DNA from: a virus
DNA: 64,000 bases
Direction: 5' to 3' (one strand)
IMG/VR virus record: IMGVR_UViG_3300046787_000129
Location: 45,630-109,629 of that record
Shown in pieces: positions 53,352-60,635 of this stretch (within the stretch, counting starts at the first letter, position 1; each line of letters opens with the position of its first letter). A program made the translations under genes and the position numbers. The notes beneath the pieces are model-generated. The model worked only from the letters and a program-made list of their open reading frames with translations. It ran no database searches and had not been told where the DNA came from.

Positions 53352-54295
53352 TGCCAGAAGATAAAGGTCGTTACACTATAGGTGCTAAAGGCACTCACGG
53401 TTGTAAGGGGTATCCAGTAGTTGGTGGAGAAGGAACTGTTCATGGTTGCCACGCAACAGAAGCAGAGGCTCAGGCACAACAATCAGCAATCTATGCCTCT
53501 CAGTCTTCTGAAAAGTCTATGGGCTCTATAGATAAGGCATGTTGGGAAGGCTACACTCAGCGAGGCATGAAGCCTGGCAAGGGTGGAAGAATGGTTCCTA
53601 ACTGCGTACCAGTAAGCAAGGCAAACCGTCCAATCGCTGAAGGCGACTATGTAATGGGTGGAACATCCGAGGGCATCGTTGTTGGCCAGGTAGAGCACAT
53701 TATGACTGAGGGTGGAACCTATGGAACCCCAGGTACTGAATATGCCATTGAATCTACTCCAGAAAATCCTGCCATGGCTGTAAGAATGTTTGAGCAAGAA
53801 GAGGATGGAAAGTTCTGTCCAACTCCATACTCAATTGGTATGCTTTACAATAACGCAATCCCTGTAGAGATTGAGATCGCTGAGGAAGATGATGAAGACA
53901 ATATGGAGAAGGCCGATGGCTATTCTCCTCCTGCTGGTGCCAGGTCTGCTGCTCGTCGTGCTATTAAGTTTAAGGAAGACGGAAAAGCAACAGGGGCTGG
54001 AACCGCAGTTGGATGGACCAGAGCTAGACAGCTGGCTAATGGAGAGACACTCTCGCTTAGTACAGTAAAGCGTATGTACTCTTACTTCTCACGTCATGAG
54101 GTAGACAAGAAGGGCAAGGACTGGGGCAACCAGGCTAATCCATCTAATGGCTACATCATGTGGCTAGCGTGGGGTGGAGATGCAGGCTTCTCCTGGTCAC
54201 GATCAATCGTTAACCGTGAAATGGACAAGGCAATCTTTGCTGATTTTGGTAAAGATTACACAAGATCGCAAAAGTCAACTCACACAGCTGAATAA
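53351..54295 (+). CDS. Phage structural/morphogenesis protein with conserved C-terminal module
   Basis: A 314-residue protein. The N-terminal 50 residues (RYTIGAKGTHGCKGYPVVGG, then AEAQAQQSAIYAS) and the C-terminal 120 residues (DGYSPPAGARSAARRAIKFK near 190-210, LSTVKRMYSYFSRHE near 235-250, and MWLAWGGDAGFSW near 270-283) look like two conserved phage modules that, from memory, also occur in portal-, capsid- or protease-associated proteins. An acidic linker lies between. It could be a prohead or internal virion protein. It ends in a bidirectional terminator. Confidence 0.55.
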   Translation: MPEDKGRYTIGAKGTHGCKGYPVVGGEGTVHGCHATEAEAQAQQSAIYASQSSEKSMGSIDKACWEGYTQRGMKPGKGGRMVPNCVPVSKANRPIAEGDYVMGGTSEGIVVGQVEHIMTEGGTYGTPGTEYAIESTPENPAMAVRMFEQEEDGKFCPTPYSIGMLYNNAIPVEIEIAEEDDEDNMEKADGYSPPAGARSAARRAIKFKEDGKATGAGTAVGWTRARQLANGETLSLSTVKRMYSYFSRHEVDKKGKDWGNQANPSNGYIMWLAWGGDAGFSWSRSIVNREMDKAIFADFGKDYTRSQKSTHTAE

Positions 54296-54308
54296 AAGAT
54301 AAAGAAAT

Positions 54309-54332
54309 AGCCCTGGGATAACCAGGGCTTTT
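54309..54332. terminator. Bidirectional terminator between convergent genes
   Basis: AGCCCTGG (54309-54316) pairs with CCAGGGCT (54322-54329) and is followed by TTTT on the plus strand. On the minus strand the A-rich upstream bases give a T-rich run. It separates the plus-strand gene ending at 54295 from the minus-strand gene ending at 54336. Confidence 0.9.
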
Positions 54333-54335
54333 CTC

Positions 54336-56246
54336 TTACTTGTGGTGGAATGCTAATGAGTCATAAAGTATATAGACATTGCCATGTCCCAGCTCATGGA
54401 ACTTCTGGCATAGAACAACCATCTCACAATCAAACTCATTGGTAGCAGCATTGATCCAGTGATGTCTAGCACCCTTCTTAAAGGCCTCAGCACGGTATAG
54501 GCAGAGTCCATTAGATGTAGAGTAGTATTTACCGTGGCTCTTCTTCCTGTAGTCACGCTCAAGCTCTGAATGCGTTGTGACATATTCGGCGGTAGTTCTA
54601 GTAGCCCACCAATCGTAATGCAAGCCATTCTCTCTAATAGATACAGAAGACACAACATCAAAGTCGGGCTCTTTGTTGCCGAACTTAAGAAGCTTCTTCA
54701 CAGAAGATATCTCATAGGTAACGTCACCTTCGATCATGAGAACATAATCCATCTTATTTAGGAACCCACCAGCCTCAATGGCTTTGTTCCTGGCATGAGA
54801 AAGGTTCTCAACTCTTGTAGCATCCTTTACAGGGCCAAAGAACTGAGTGTTAATGTTCTCTGTAATGATTGATACACCTGAGAAGAATGACCAGTCGTGC
54901 GTGTATAACTTCTTCTTTGTATCGTCGTCGGAGTCATTCTCATAAATAGATAAATAGAAATCGTACTCTGGGCATTGCTCTACAATACTCTTTAGTTGAG
55001 AGTAGTACTGCTCAAATCGCTTACCAGTATTTCTGATAATAGAATAGATCAATACCTTTTCCTTACCAAAACTATTAGACTTAGTGTCCTTAGCGGTATC
55101 CTCTAGCAATGACTCTACAAACTGGGCATACTCAGTCTTGATTGCTTCCCAGTCATAACGCTTACTAAGGGCATAACCATTATCCGATAGTCTCTTGTAT
55201 ACCCCTGGATTTGTTAAGTCCTCTATGGCCCCCACAGCCTCGCTATCGCTACCAATAATGAACATAGTATTGGCAATCTCTTCATCAGTAAAGCCTCTAG
55301 CTCCTACTGGAGAAGATATGATAGGAATTCCATAGCTCAAAGCTCTCATAACCTTTAGGTGGGTTCCAGACCCAGAGTCCATAGGATTAATGAATGCAAA
55401 AGAATCTTTAAATAGTTCATGAAGTTTCTCATCAGAGACCTGGCCTAGAACTTGCACATTCTTTGGCAATTTGGTTTCTGCAAGGTATCCGCTGGCTCTG
55501 CCACAGATAATAAAGTTATAGTCTGGTGTAAGCTTGGCGATCTCTACGACTCTACGTGCAGCAACTCCATTTGGTGGATGTCCACTTCCTACAAAGATAA
55601 TATTATTAGACTTAATCCTTGCCTCTGGACTTGTCTGTATTTGCATAACAGTTCCATTTGGGGCATACAGAGTTTTACCTGGAACACGATATGTTTCCTT
55701 CATCTCTGCAATATCTTTTGTAGAGCAGTAGGTGATGGCGTCTGCCTTTTCAACAGCAGAGCGTTCCATCTTCTCTACAATGTTTAGCAAGAACTTGTCT
55801 TCTGGGTATAGCTGCTTGCCCATCGTCAACTCAGAGTTGTGAGAATTGTATACAATAGGAATTGATCCATAAAGATCCTCAACTAATGGAGATACCGAGA
55901 AGTGGTCTAGGATAAGGATGTCATTCTTTGCAGCCAGCTCCCTTACCTTGTTTCTAAATCCACCAAGAAATGACTTCAGGATGTGGCTGGTAGCGTCGTA
56001 GTTCTTTTTGCAGTCCTGTCTAATCAGGCTACGGTGCTTTCTAATTGCTCGCTCATCTATCCCAACACGAATGAATCTGATGTTGTCTCCAACAATTGTT
56101 GACTCACTAGAGCTGTCCCAGGAGAAGCATAGGAATGTAACGTTGTGGCCAGGGAACGCCTCAGCCAGCGTTGCAGTTCTCTCTACCCCACCACTGTTCT
56201 TGTCCCAGTTCTTTAGGTTGCCACTAACGATTAGTATGTTTGCCAT
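54336..56246 (-). CDS. Two-domain glycosyltransferase (GT4 plus CAP59-like)
   Basis: A 636-residue protein. Residues 1-395 form a GT-B (GT4-like) enzyme: NSGGVERTATLAEA near 17-30, YNSHNSELTMGKQL near 136, NNIIFVGSGHPPNG near 217, and MDSGSGTHLKVMRALSYGIP near 293. Residues about 400-636 form a second GT-A-like transferase resembling fungal CAP59/CMT1 mannosyltransferases: FYLSIYENDSDDDTKKKL and VLMIEGDVTYEI. The ATG follows AAGGAAAGACT. It is encoded divergently from the Stealth-like gene, which suggests a shared glycan pathway. Confidence 0.8.
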   Translation of the reverse strand: MANILIVSGNLKNWDKNSGGVERTATLAEAFPGHNVTFLCFSWDSSSESTIVGDNIRFIRVGIDERAIRKHRSLIRQDCKKNYDATSHILKSFLGGFRNKVRELAAKNDILILDHFSVSPLVEDLYGSIPIVYNSHNSELTMGKQLYPEDKFLLNIVEKMERSAVEKADAITYCSTKDIAEMKETYRVPGKTLYAPNGTVMQIQTSPEARIKSNNIIFVGSGHPPNGVAARRVVEIAKLTPDYNFIICGRASGYLAETKLPKNVQVLGQVSDEKLHELFKDSFAFINPMDSGSGTHLKVMRALSYGIPIISSPVGARGFTDEEIANTMFIIGSDSEAVGAIEDLTNPGVYKRLSDNGYALSKRYDWEAIKTEYAQFVESLLEDTAKDTKSNSFGKEKVLIYSIIRNTGKRFEQYYSQLKSIVEQCPEYDFYLSIYENDSDDDTKKKLYTHDWSFFSGVSIITENINTQFFGPVKDATRVENLSHARNKAIEAGGFLNKMDYVLMIEGDVTYEISSVKKLLKFGNKEPDFDVVSSVSIRENGLHYDWWATRTTAEYVTTHSELERDYRKKSHGKYYSTSNGLCLYRAEAFKKGARHHWINAATNEFDCEMVVLCQKFHELGHGNVYILYDSLAFHHK

Positions 56247-56268
56247 AGTCTTTCCTTATTTCTAATTT

Positions 56269-56292
56269 AGTATAACACAGCTCTGCTATACT
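56269..56292. promoter_or_regulatory. Divergent symmetric -10 pair
   Basis: AGTATA (56269-56274) and TATACT (56287-56292) are the minus and plus -10 hexamers of a 24-base dyad centred at 56280/56281; 10 of 12 positions are symmetric. The plus hexamer (TGCTATACT) ends six bases before the ATG at 56299 (leaderless). The minus one (TGTTATACT) leads to a transcript with a ribosome site before the ATG at 56246. Confidence 0.65.
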
Positions 56293-56298
56293 AAAAGT

Positions 56299-56991
56299 AT
56301 GGATTGCGTATATATTTGTAGGTCTGGAGATAACGAGGAGCTTCGTTACTCAATAAGATCTATTGTGAAGAACTTGCCTCACTCTAAGGTTTGGATCGTT
56401 GGCTATAAGCCAGACTGGTACACTGGAGGTTTTATTCCAGTGGAGGATATTAGCAGCAAGTTCAAGAACATTACCAATGCCCTGAGAGTCGTGTGTGACA
56501 CCGAAGACATCTCAGATGACTTTATCCTAATGAATGATGACTTCTTTGTTCTAAAACCATTAGATGCCATGCCTAATTTTGTTGGCGGTACACTTAGTGA
56601 GAAGATCGATGAGTATCGTAATATAGATCCTAGATCAAGATATGCAAACATACTAGATGATACAAACATATATCTTGTGAAGAAGGGCATAGAGACTCCT
56701 ATGGATTACGACCTGCACGTGCCAATGATTATGAATAGAAATAATTTAAAGAGTGTTATTACCGATGAAGCATTTCCAAGGTCAACGTATGGCAACTTCT
56801 TTATTTCTGGTGGGGAAAAGATTACGGATGTAAAAGCATATTCTGGATCCAGCTCTCTAAGACAACGATCTGTTAGTCTAAAGAATAGAGACCTACCTTT
56901 TATTTCTACAGAGGATGGATCATTTGATTACATTCGAAAAACTTTTCTTGTGGGTAAGTTCCCTGAGCCATCTCAGTATGAAACTATATAG
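56299..56991 (+). CDS. Stealth/capsule phosphotransferase-like protein
   Basis: A 230-residue protein. RYSIRSIVKNLPHSKVWIVG near 16-35, then DFILMNDDFFVLKPLDAMPN near 73-92, match the CR1/CR2-like region of Stealth proteins (sugar-1-phosphate transferases of capsules). The later part (IYLVKKGIETPMDYDLHVP) is also consistent with that family. It is short compared with bacterial versions. Its end overlaps the FkbM gene on the opposite strand by 19 bases. Confidence 0.7.
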   Translation: MDCVYICRSGDNEELRYSIRSIVKNLPHSKVWIVGYKPDWYTGGFIPVEDISSKFKNITNALRVVCDTEDISDDFILMNDDFFVLKPLDAMPNFVGGTLSEKIDEYRNIDPRSRYANILDDTNIYLVKKGIETPMDYDLHVPMIMNRNNLKSVITDEAFPRSTYGNFFISGGEKITDVKAYSGSSSLRQRSVSLKNRDLPFISTEDGSFDYIRKTFLVGKFPEPSQYETI

Positions 56992-57626
56992 TTTGGATTG
57001 ATCCAGATTTGATCCTGGATGCCTTCGCCCCACTGGTACTGAACATCACATAGCAAGAACCCAGAGTTAATCATAAAGTTAATAATGTGATTGTTTGTCT
57101 TGTGTTGGTGGTGGCGATAGAATGTCTCGGTTTCTAAATGAAATAGTTTTACATTCTTAATGTATTCCCCAAGGCCTTCCAAGAATTCGTGGGTATATCC
57201 TTCAATATCAACCTTAACAACATCAATGATCGTATCAGACAGACCGTTGTCCCTAATAAAGGTGTCCATTCTGGTTACAGGAACCTCTATGGTATTATAC
57301 TCAGCGTCCTTGAAGAACGAGTAGTTCTCTATTGAAGAAGATCCAGCATGATCCTTGTCCTCAGAAACTATCTGAATAAACTTAGTTGTTCCGTCATAGT
57401 TTGATATGGCTGTCTCAAAGACATTAAAGTTAGGATACTTAGCCTTTGCGTCTATGACAGCTAATGGGTTTGCATCAATGGCATAAACGTTTTCTGCAGA
57501 TAGGTGTTCACGTAAGAACTCTGCATCGTCACCATCTCTGGTACCAACATCAATAATAGTATTAGCAGTATCTCCAAAGTACTTCTTGTACTTCTCTACT
57601 ACTGGTTCCATCCATACATTTTCCAT
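56973..57626 (-). CDS. FkbM-family methyltransferase
   Basis: A 217-residue SAM-dependent methyltransferase. The SAM site is NTIIDVGTRDGDDAEFLREH near 22-41 with VYAIDANP near 46-53; the FkbM pattern continues with VPVTRMDTFIRD near 115-126 and IDVVKVDIEGYTHEFLEGLG near 133-152. These enzymes often methylate sugars of surface glycans. The ATG follows AAAGGAGAATAA. It lies 14 bases from the tRNA-Arg gene. Confidence 0.85.
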   Translation of the reverse strand: MENVWMEPVVEKYKKYFGDTANTIIDVGTRDGDDAEFLREHLSAENVYAIDANPLAVIDAKAKYPNFNVFETAISNYDGTTKFIQIVSEDKDHAGSSSIENYSFFKDAEYNTIEVPVTRMDTFIRDNGLSDTIIDVVKVDIEGYTHEFLEGLGEYIKNVKLFHLETETFYRHHQHKTNNHIINFMINSGFLLCDVQYQWGEGIQDQIWINPNYIVSY

Positions 57627-57639
57627 TTATTCTCCTTTG

Positions 57640-57713
57640 TCCCCCCAGTTGGAATCGAACCAACGACCTTAGAATTAGAAGTTCTCTGCTCTAGTCCCCT
57701 GAGCTATGGAGGG
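57640..57713 (-). tRNA. tRNA-Arg (TCT)
   Basis: Acceptor CCCTCCA/TGGGGGG, D stem GCTC/GAGC, anticodon loop CTTCTAA with stem GAGAA/TTCTA (one end mismatch), and T arm GTTGG-TTCGATT-CCAAC. It reads AGA, a codon used often in this genome. Confidence 0.88.
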
Positions 57714-57718
57714 TTGTG

Positions 57719-57804
57719 TCGGGCAAGTGGGGATCGAACCCACGATGTTTCTTATGTGTCAGATTTTAAGTCTGATGCGTTTCAACCAGCTTCGCCATTA
57801 CCCG
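57719..57804 (-). tRNA. tRNA-Leu (TAA)
   Basis: A class II tRNA with acceptor CGGGTAA/TTGCCCG, anticodon stem TCAGA/TCTGA with loop CTTAAAA, a long variable arm and T arm GTGGG-TTCGATC-CCCAC. It reads TTA. Confidence 0.9.
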
Positions 57805-57826
57805 TTATCAATATTTAATTATATAG

Positions 57827-57903
57827 TCTTCCAGCTGGGGATCGAACCCAGATGTCACCAATTACTCTTTCTACACCTTATAAGAGTGAGGAGATACTGG
57901 AAG
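57827..57903 (-). other. tRNA-like element with aberrant D/anticodon region
   Basis: Acceptor CTTCCAG/CTGGAAG (7 bp) and T arm CTGGG-TTCGATC-CCCAG are perfect. The 45 bases between them do not form normal D and anticodon arms; the main fold is a single ACTCTT/AAGAGT stem around a 12-base loop. No anticodon can be assigned with confidence. It may be a decayed tRNA or a tRNA mimic. Confidence 0.55.
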
Positions 57904-57908
57904 TAAAG

Positions 57909-57982
57909 TAGGGTGTGTGGGATTTGAACCCACGACCGTCTCGTTATGAGCGAGTTGCGCTAACCAGCTGCGCCAACACCCC
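57909..57982 (-). tRNA. tRNA-Met/Ile2 (CAT)
   Basis: Acceptor GGGGTGT/ACACCCT (G-U at the first pair), D stem GCGC/GCGC, anticodon loop CTCATAA with stem ACTCG/CGAGA (one end mismatch), and T arm GTGGG-TTCAAAT-CCCAC. It ends seven bases before thyX. A lysidine-modified tRNA-Ile is the alternative. Confidence 0.88.
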
Positions 57983-57988
57983 ATACAT

Positions 57989-58687
57989 CTATAGACCAGC
58001 TATAAATGCATTTACTGTCTTAGGAAACGCTGTCTCCGTAAGACTCTGGACTGCCTTAGCATAGTCCTGGATCTCGACCTGGGCGTCATGGCCTAGGCGT
58101 TGCTCTAGAAATGTGATAGCACCCTGTAGCGAGGTAGTCCAACGCCAACGAACATACATACCATAGGCAGGTAGGAATAGACGTGCCAACTCTGGGGCAA
58201 CGTTATCTTCCATAGCCTCGTGGTAAAGCTTTACGCCATCAATGATAGACTCACGAAGCTTGTTAGTATAGTGAGCACCATTACTAAAATGAATAGGCTC
58301 TCCGCTGCCCTGTTTGCTATTCTCTGGCTTACTACGCCAAGCAGATGCGCTAGGGATATAGAACTCTTCGTCCTCCGTGATATAGCGACGTGATGACTCA
58401 TTCCAGCCATTCTGATCATCTACATGTGTAGAACCTACAGCATACTTCCACCACTGACGTGCTACGAAGAGTGGTGCATAGACCTCAAACGTGAGCGCAG
58501 CGTGACGAAATGGTGACGTGTGACCCTCACGGATGAGGAAGTCAATGAGTTTTGCATCTCTGGCGGTAAACTCAGTAGACTCCTTATCGTACGATACACG
58601 TGCAGCATTGACAATAGATAGGTCAGTGCCAAGAGTGTCAACAAGACGTACATATCCCTTATCCAATACATTAATCTTCGATTCCAT
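57989..58687 (-). CDS. thyX: Flavin-dependent thymidylate synthase
   Basis: A 232-residue enzyme that makes dTMP from dUMP with FAD and methylenetetrahydrofolate. HTSPFRHAALTFEVYAPLFV and ARQWWKYAVGSTHVD, then NESSRRYI, belong to the ThyX motif region, but the usual RHR triad is replaced here by K-Y-A with about ten inserted residues before NE-S-x-RY. The C-terminus (YVRWRWTTSLQGAITFLEQR) matches the family. ThyX is common in actinobacteria and their phages. It is preceded by tRNAs on the same strand. Confidence 0.9.
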   Translation of the reverse strand: MESKINVLDKGYVRLVDTLGTDLSIVNAARVSYDKESTEFTARDAKLIDFLIREGHTSPFRHAALTFEVYAPLFVARQWWKYAVGSTHVDDQNGWNESSRRYITEDEEFYIPSASAWRSKPENSKQGSGEPIHFSNGAHYTNKLRESIIDGVKLYHEAMEDNVAPELARLFLPAYGMYVRWRWTTSLQGAITFLEQRLGHDAQVEIQDYAKAVQSLTETAFPKTVNAFIAGL

Positions 58688-58814
58688 ATGTTTCCTTAAT
58701 AGTTTTAATAGCGGTAGAGTTTACTTCTGCATCTAGGCCAAGTAATTCTACAATATCTTTTGCCCTATCCCTTGCGGCATAACGCTTAAAGTCTTCTAAC
58801 AGTGCACGAGACAT
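58671..58814 (-). CDS. Small hypothetical protein overlapping thyX
   Basis: A 47-residue helical protein whose end overlaps the thyX start by 17 bases, so the pair may be co-translated. The sequence (MSRALLEDFKRYAARDRAKD, then IVELLGLDAEVN) has no known motif. The ribosome site is weak, and existence is supported mainly by coupling and lack of any other gene in the gap. Confidence 0.5.
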   Translation of the reverse strand: MSRALLEDFKRYAARDRAKDIVELLGLDAEVNSTAIKTIKETYGIED

Positions 58815-58830
58815 TGTTAGTTGTTCTGAA

Positions 58831-59133
58831 TCATGACTTACTGACAAGGTCTTTTACCTCTGGGTATTCAAGATACTCTTGAACATCATCAATATTAGCT
58901 TTCATATCTCTGCCGATCTGAGCCCATAGGTCAAGCATTTGATTCCAAACACCTTCTGGTACAAATGTGGTCCATGCATCATTCATAAAGATCATTGGCT
59001 GGCCTTCAGTTGGCTTAAGGGTATATCCCCACTTAGCACCATCCTCATCTTCATAGGTGCGGAATAGTAATCCCTGTGGGTCTGGTCGTAGACCAATGCC
59101 ACGTAGCTGTCCTGGCTGTGGTTGTCCTGTCAT
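58831..59133 (-). CDS. Hypothetical phage protein
   Basis: A 100-residue protein starting after AAAAGGAATACTA. It has a Pro/Gln-rich N-terminus (TGQPQPGQLRGIGLRPDPQG), a Trp-rich middle and a helical acidic end. No family is recognised. It overlaps the next upstream gene by one base (TAATG). Confidence 0.65.
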   Translation of the reverse strand: MTGQPQPGQLRGIGLRPDPQGLLFRTYEDEDGAKWGYTLKPTEGQPMIFMNDAWTTFVPEGVWNQMLDLWAQIGRDMKANIDDVQEYLEYPEVKDLVSKS

Positions 59134-59333
59134 TAGTATTCCTTTTCTGCATGGGTAACACCATGCTTATCATCAATGTACTTATGAATCTTTCTTAATG
59201 CCTTAGCCTTAGAGATTCCAAGACCTACTACTAAAAAGATTCCATTCCAAAAGAATTCTGCAATGATATGGTCAAGACCAAACATTACTTCAAGAATTTC
59301 TTCACTACTGGACAATTGCAACCACACTTTCAA
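59133..59333 (-). CDS. Small membrane protein
   Basis: A 66-residue protein with one membrane segment (FFWNGIFLVVGLGISKAKAL near 27-46) and a basic cytoplasmic end. The start is uncertain: TTG 59333 overlaps the upstream gene by 29 bases, and an internal ATG would give a shorter protein. No function can be assigned. Confidence 0.5.
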   Translation of the reverse strand: MKVWLQLSSSEEILEVMFGLDHIIAEFFWNGIFLVVGLGISKAKALRKIHKYIDDKHGVTHAEKEY

Positions 59334-59733
59334 TACATTCGTTTACGATTCGGTGCCATGTAATGGCAGGTAGCCATGCAACATTAGAAGTAATGCCACG
59401 GCCTGAGTGCTTGTACCAAGAGATTTCAATACCAGTTTTCTTGTGTACAAAGTTTGGAGGGCAGTCTGGATCATGCCCAATGCGATTTCCATCACACCAG
59501 CAGTAACTGCACATAGCAAATACGCTATTGTCATAACCCTCTTCACCATCATTGGCTGTTAGTAAAGGTCCGTTACTATGCTTGCCCGATGGATAACCAC
59601 GATGCTCTCGGATTATCTCCGCTATGGCGTCTAGCCCAGCAGTAGCCCAGTCAGCCTCATGCTCATATGTAGGACCATTAGTCAGTACAATCTGACCAAT
59701 CTCAGTGTATGCTGGTCCGTGTTTTGATAGCAT
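59305..59733 (-). CDS. Hypothetical phage protein with Cys/His cluster
   Basis: A 142-residue protein. ATG 59733 lies seven bases after GGGAG. AMCSYCWCDGNRIGHDPDCP near 72-91 holds four Cys and a His, so a zinc site is likely. The rest contains Trp and His-rich segments (WLPAITWHRIV). It overlaps both neighbouring small genes. From experience, such Cys-rich proteins are frequent in actinophages without known function. Confidence 0.6.
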   Translation of the reverse strand: MLSKHGPAYTEIGQIVLTNGPTYEHEADWATAGLDAIAEIIREHRGYPSGKHSNGPLLTANDGEEGYDNSVFAMCSYCWCDGNRIGHDPDCPPNFVHKKTGIEISWYKHSGRGITSNVAWLPAITWHRIVNECIESVVAIVQ

Positions 59734-59860
59734 CAATAGTCTCCCTAATCTTTGCTTTCAATTTTGGTTTAGTAAAGTAGTTCCAGCTATTTAGGAACCA
59801 GTGTTTGTAGATATGCAAGGGATACTTAATCATCCCTTCACGCTTCTTGTGCTTAGCCAA
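59702..59860 (-). CDS. Tiny basic protein between groES and neighbour
   Basis: A 52-residue basic protein (MAKHKKREGMIKYPLHIYKH start). The TTG at 59860 overlaps the groES stop by eight bases; ATG 59833 is an alternative start. Its end overlaps the next gene by 32 bases. It fills what would otherwise be a gap of more than 100 bases and reads as a real Lys/Trp-rich peptide, but support is modest. Confidence 0.45.
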   Translation of the reverse strand: MAKHKKREGMIKYPLHIYKHWFLNSWNYFTKPKLKAKIRETIDAIKTRTSIH

Positions 59861-60143
59861 TTACGGCAAAGATATCACGATATGGAAGAATGACAAGGTC
59901 CTTGCCATCATGCTTAATCTCAGTGCCAGAGTACTTGGAATAGATAACCTTGTCGCCTACTGCAACATCCATACTCATCTTAGTGCCATCTGCAAAGGTT
60001 GCTCCTGCACCAACTGCAATAACAATGCCCTCGGTTGGCTTCTCTTCTGCTGAACCTGCAATGATAAGGCCTGATGAAGTTACCTTCTCAGTCTCAACAA
60101 TAGGCTCGATAACAATCTTATCTTCTAGTGGCTTCAAACTCAT
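59853..60143 (-). CDS. GroES-like co-chaperonin
   Basis: A 96-residue Cpn10. LKPLEDKIVIEPIVETEKVT near 3-22, the mobile loop SGLIIAGSAEEKP near 24-36, then VAVGDKVIYSKYSGTEIKHD near 60-79 and LVILPYRDIFAVIG at the end give the full family pattern. No GroEL gene is present in the window, so it should work with host GroEL, as T4 gp31 does. It overlaps the upstream gene by ATGA. Confidence 0.93.
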   Translation of the reverse strand: MSLKPLEDKIVIEPIVETEKVTSSGLIIAGSAEEKPTEGIVIAVGAGATFADGTKMSMDVAVGDKVIYSKYSGTEIKHDGKDLVILPYRDIFAVIG

Positions 60144-60352
60144 TTGTGCTCCTTAATTAACTGAATCGCTCTTTCGATTCCATCTGAATAATCAATGTTA
60201 CCATTGCGCAACTCTTTTTGCAATACCTTTACGAAAACTTTTTTAGCTTCTGTTAGAGCAGCGTCTGCTCCAACCTCGTAGCCACTATTCCAACCATCGT
60301 TAAATAGAGCTTCGATCTTTTGTTCACGTCTCTTCTTTATCCTGTTTATCAT
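60140..60352 (-). CDS. Hypothetical helical protein upstream of groES
   Basis: A 70-residue basic and helical protein (MINRIKKRREQKIEALFNDG). ATG 60352 is chosen because AAGGAGAGATA precedes it; a longer reading would run into the tRNA-Gln gene. It is co-translated with groES through ATGA. No known function. Confidence 0.6.
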   Translation of the reverse strand: MINRIKKRREQKIEALFNDGWNSGYEVGADAALTEAKKVFVKVLQKELRNGNIDYSDGIERAIQLIKEHK

Positions 60353-60364
60353 TATCTCTCCTTG

Positions 60365-60436
60365 CTCTCCCCCAAGGACTCGAACCTCGATAGCCAGGAC
60401 CAAAACCTGGAGTCTTGCCAATTAGACGAAGGGAGA
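60365..60436 (-). tRNA. tRNA-Gln (TTG)
   Basis: Acceptor TCTCCCT/GGGGAGA, D stem GTCT/AGAC, anticodon stem CCAGG/CCTGG with loop TTTTGGT, and T arm CGAGG-TTCGAGT-CCTTG. It ends 12 bases before the groES operon, so tRNA and mRNA may be cut from one transcript. Confidence 0.9.
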
Positions 60437-60464
60437 ATGCGGCAAAGCAGATCATTACTTTACC

Positions 60465-60556
60465 TAGTTACAGTGGGATTCGAACCCACGCCTCCCCTAG
60501 TCATCTGCTGCATACAGTTTATAGACTATGGCGTACTGCCCCTATACTATGTAACT
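60465..60556 (-). other. tRNA-like element, class II, anticodon unclear
   Basis: Acceptor AGTTACA/TGTAACT, D stem GTAT/GTAC and T arm GTGGG-TTCGAAT-CCCAC are intact, and a long variable region is present. The anticodon arm CATAGT...ACTGTATG has a bulge and a loop (CTATAA) that does not give a normal anticodon. It may be a degenerate tRNA-Tyr, since an intact tRNA-Tyr follows at once. Confidence 0.55.
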
Positions 60557-60558
60557 TG

Positions 60559-60635
60559 TGGCATGTCAGGGAATCGAACCCTTCTAACCTATGGTACAGG
60601 ATTTACAGTCCCGTGTCTGTCCCAGCAGCCATGCC
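60559..60635 (-). tRNA. tRNA-Tyr (GTA)
   Basis: The acceptor is GGCATGG/ACATGCC (last pair mismatched), the anticodon stem is CGGGA/TCCTG with loop CTGTAAA, and the T loop is TTCGATT. A medium-length variable region is present. It ends two bases from the tRNA-like element. The 110 bases up to tRNA-Trp contain no gene I can support. Confidence 0.85.
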
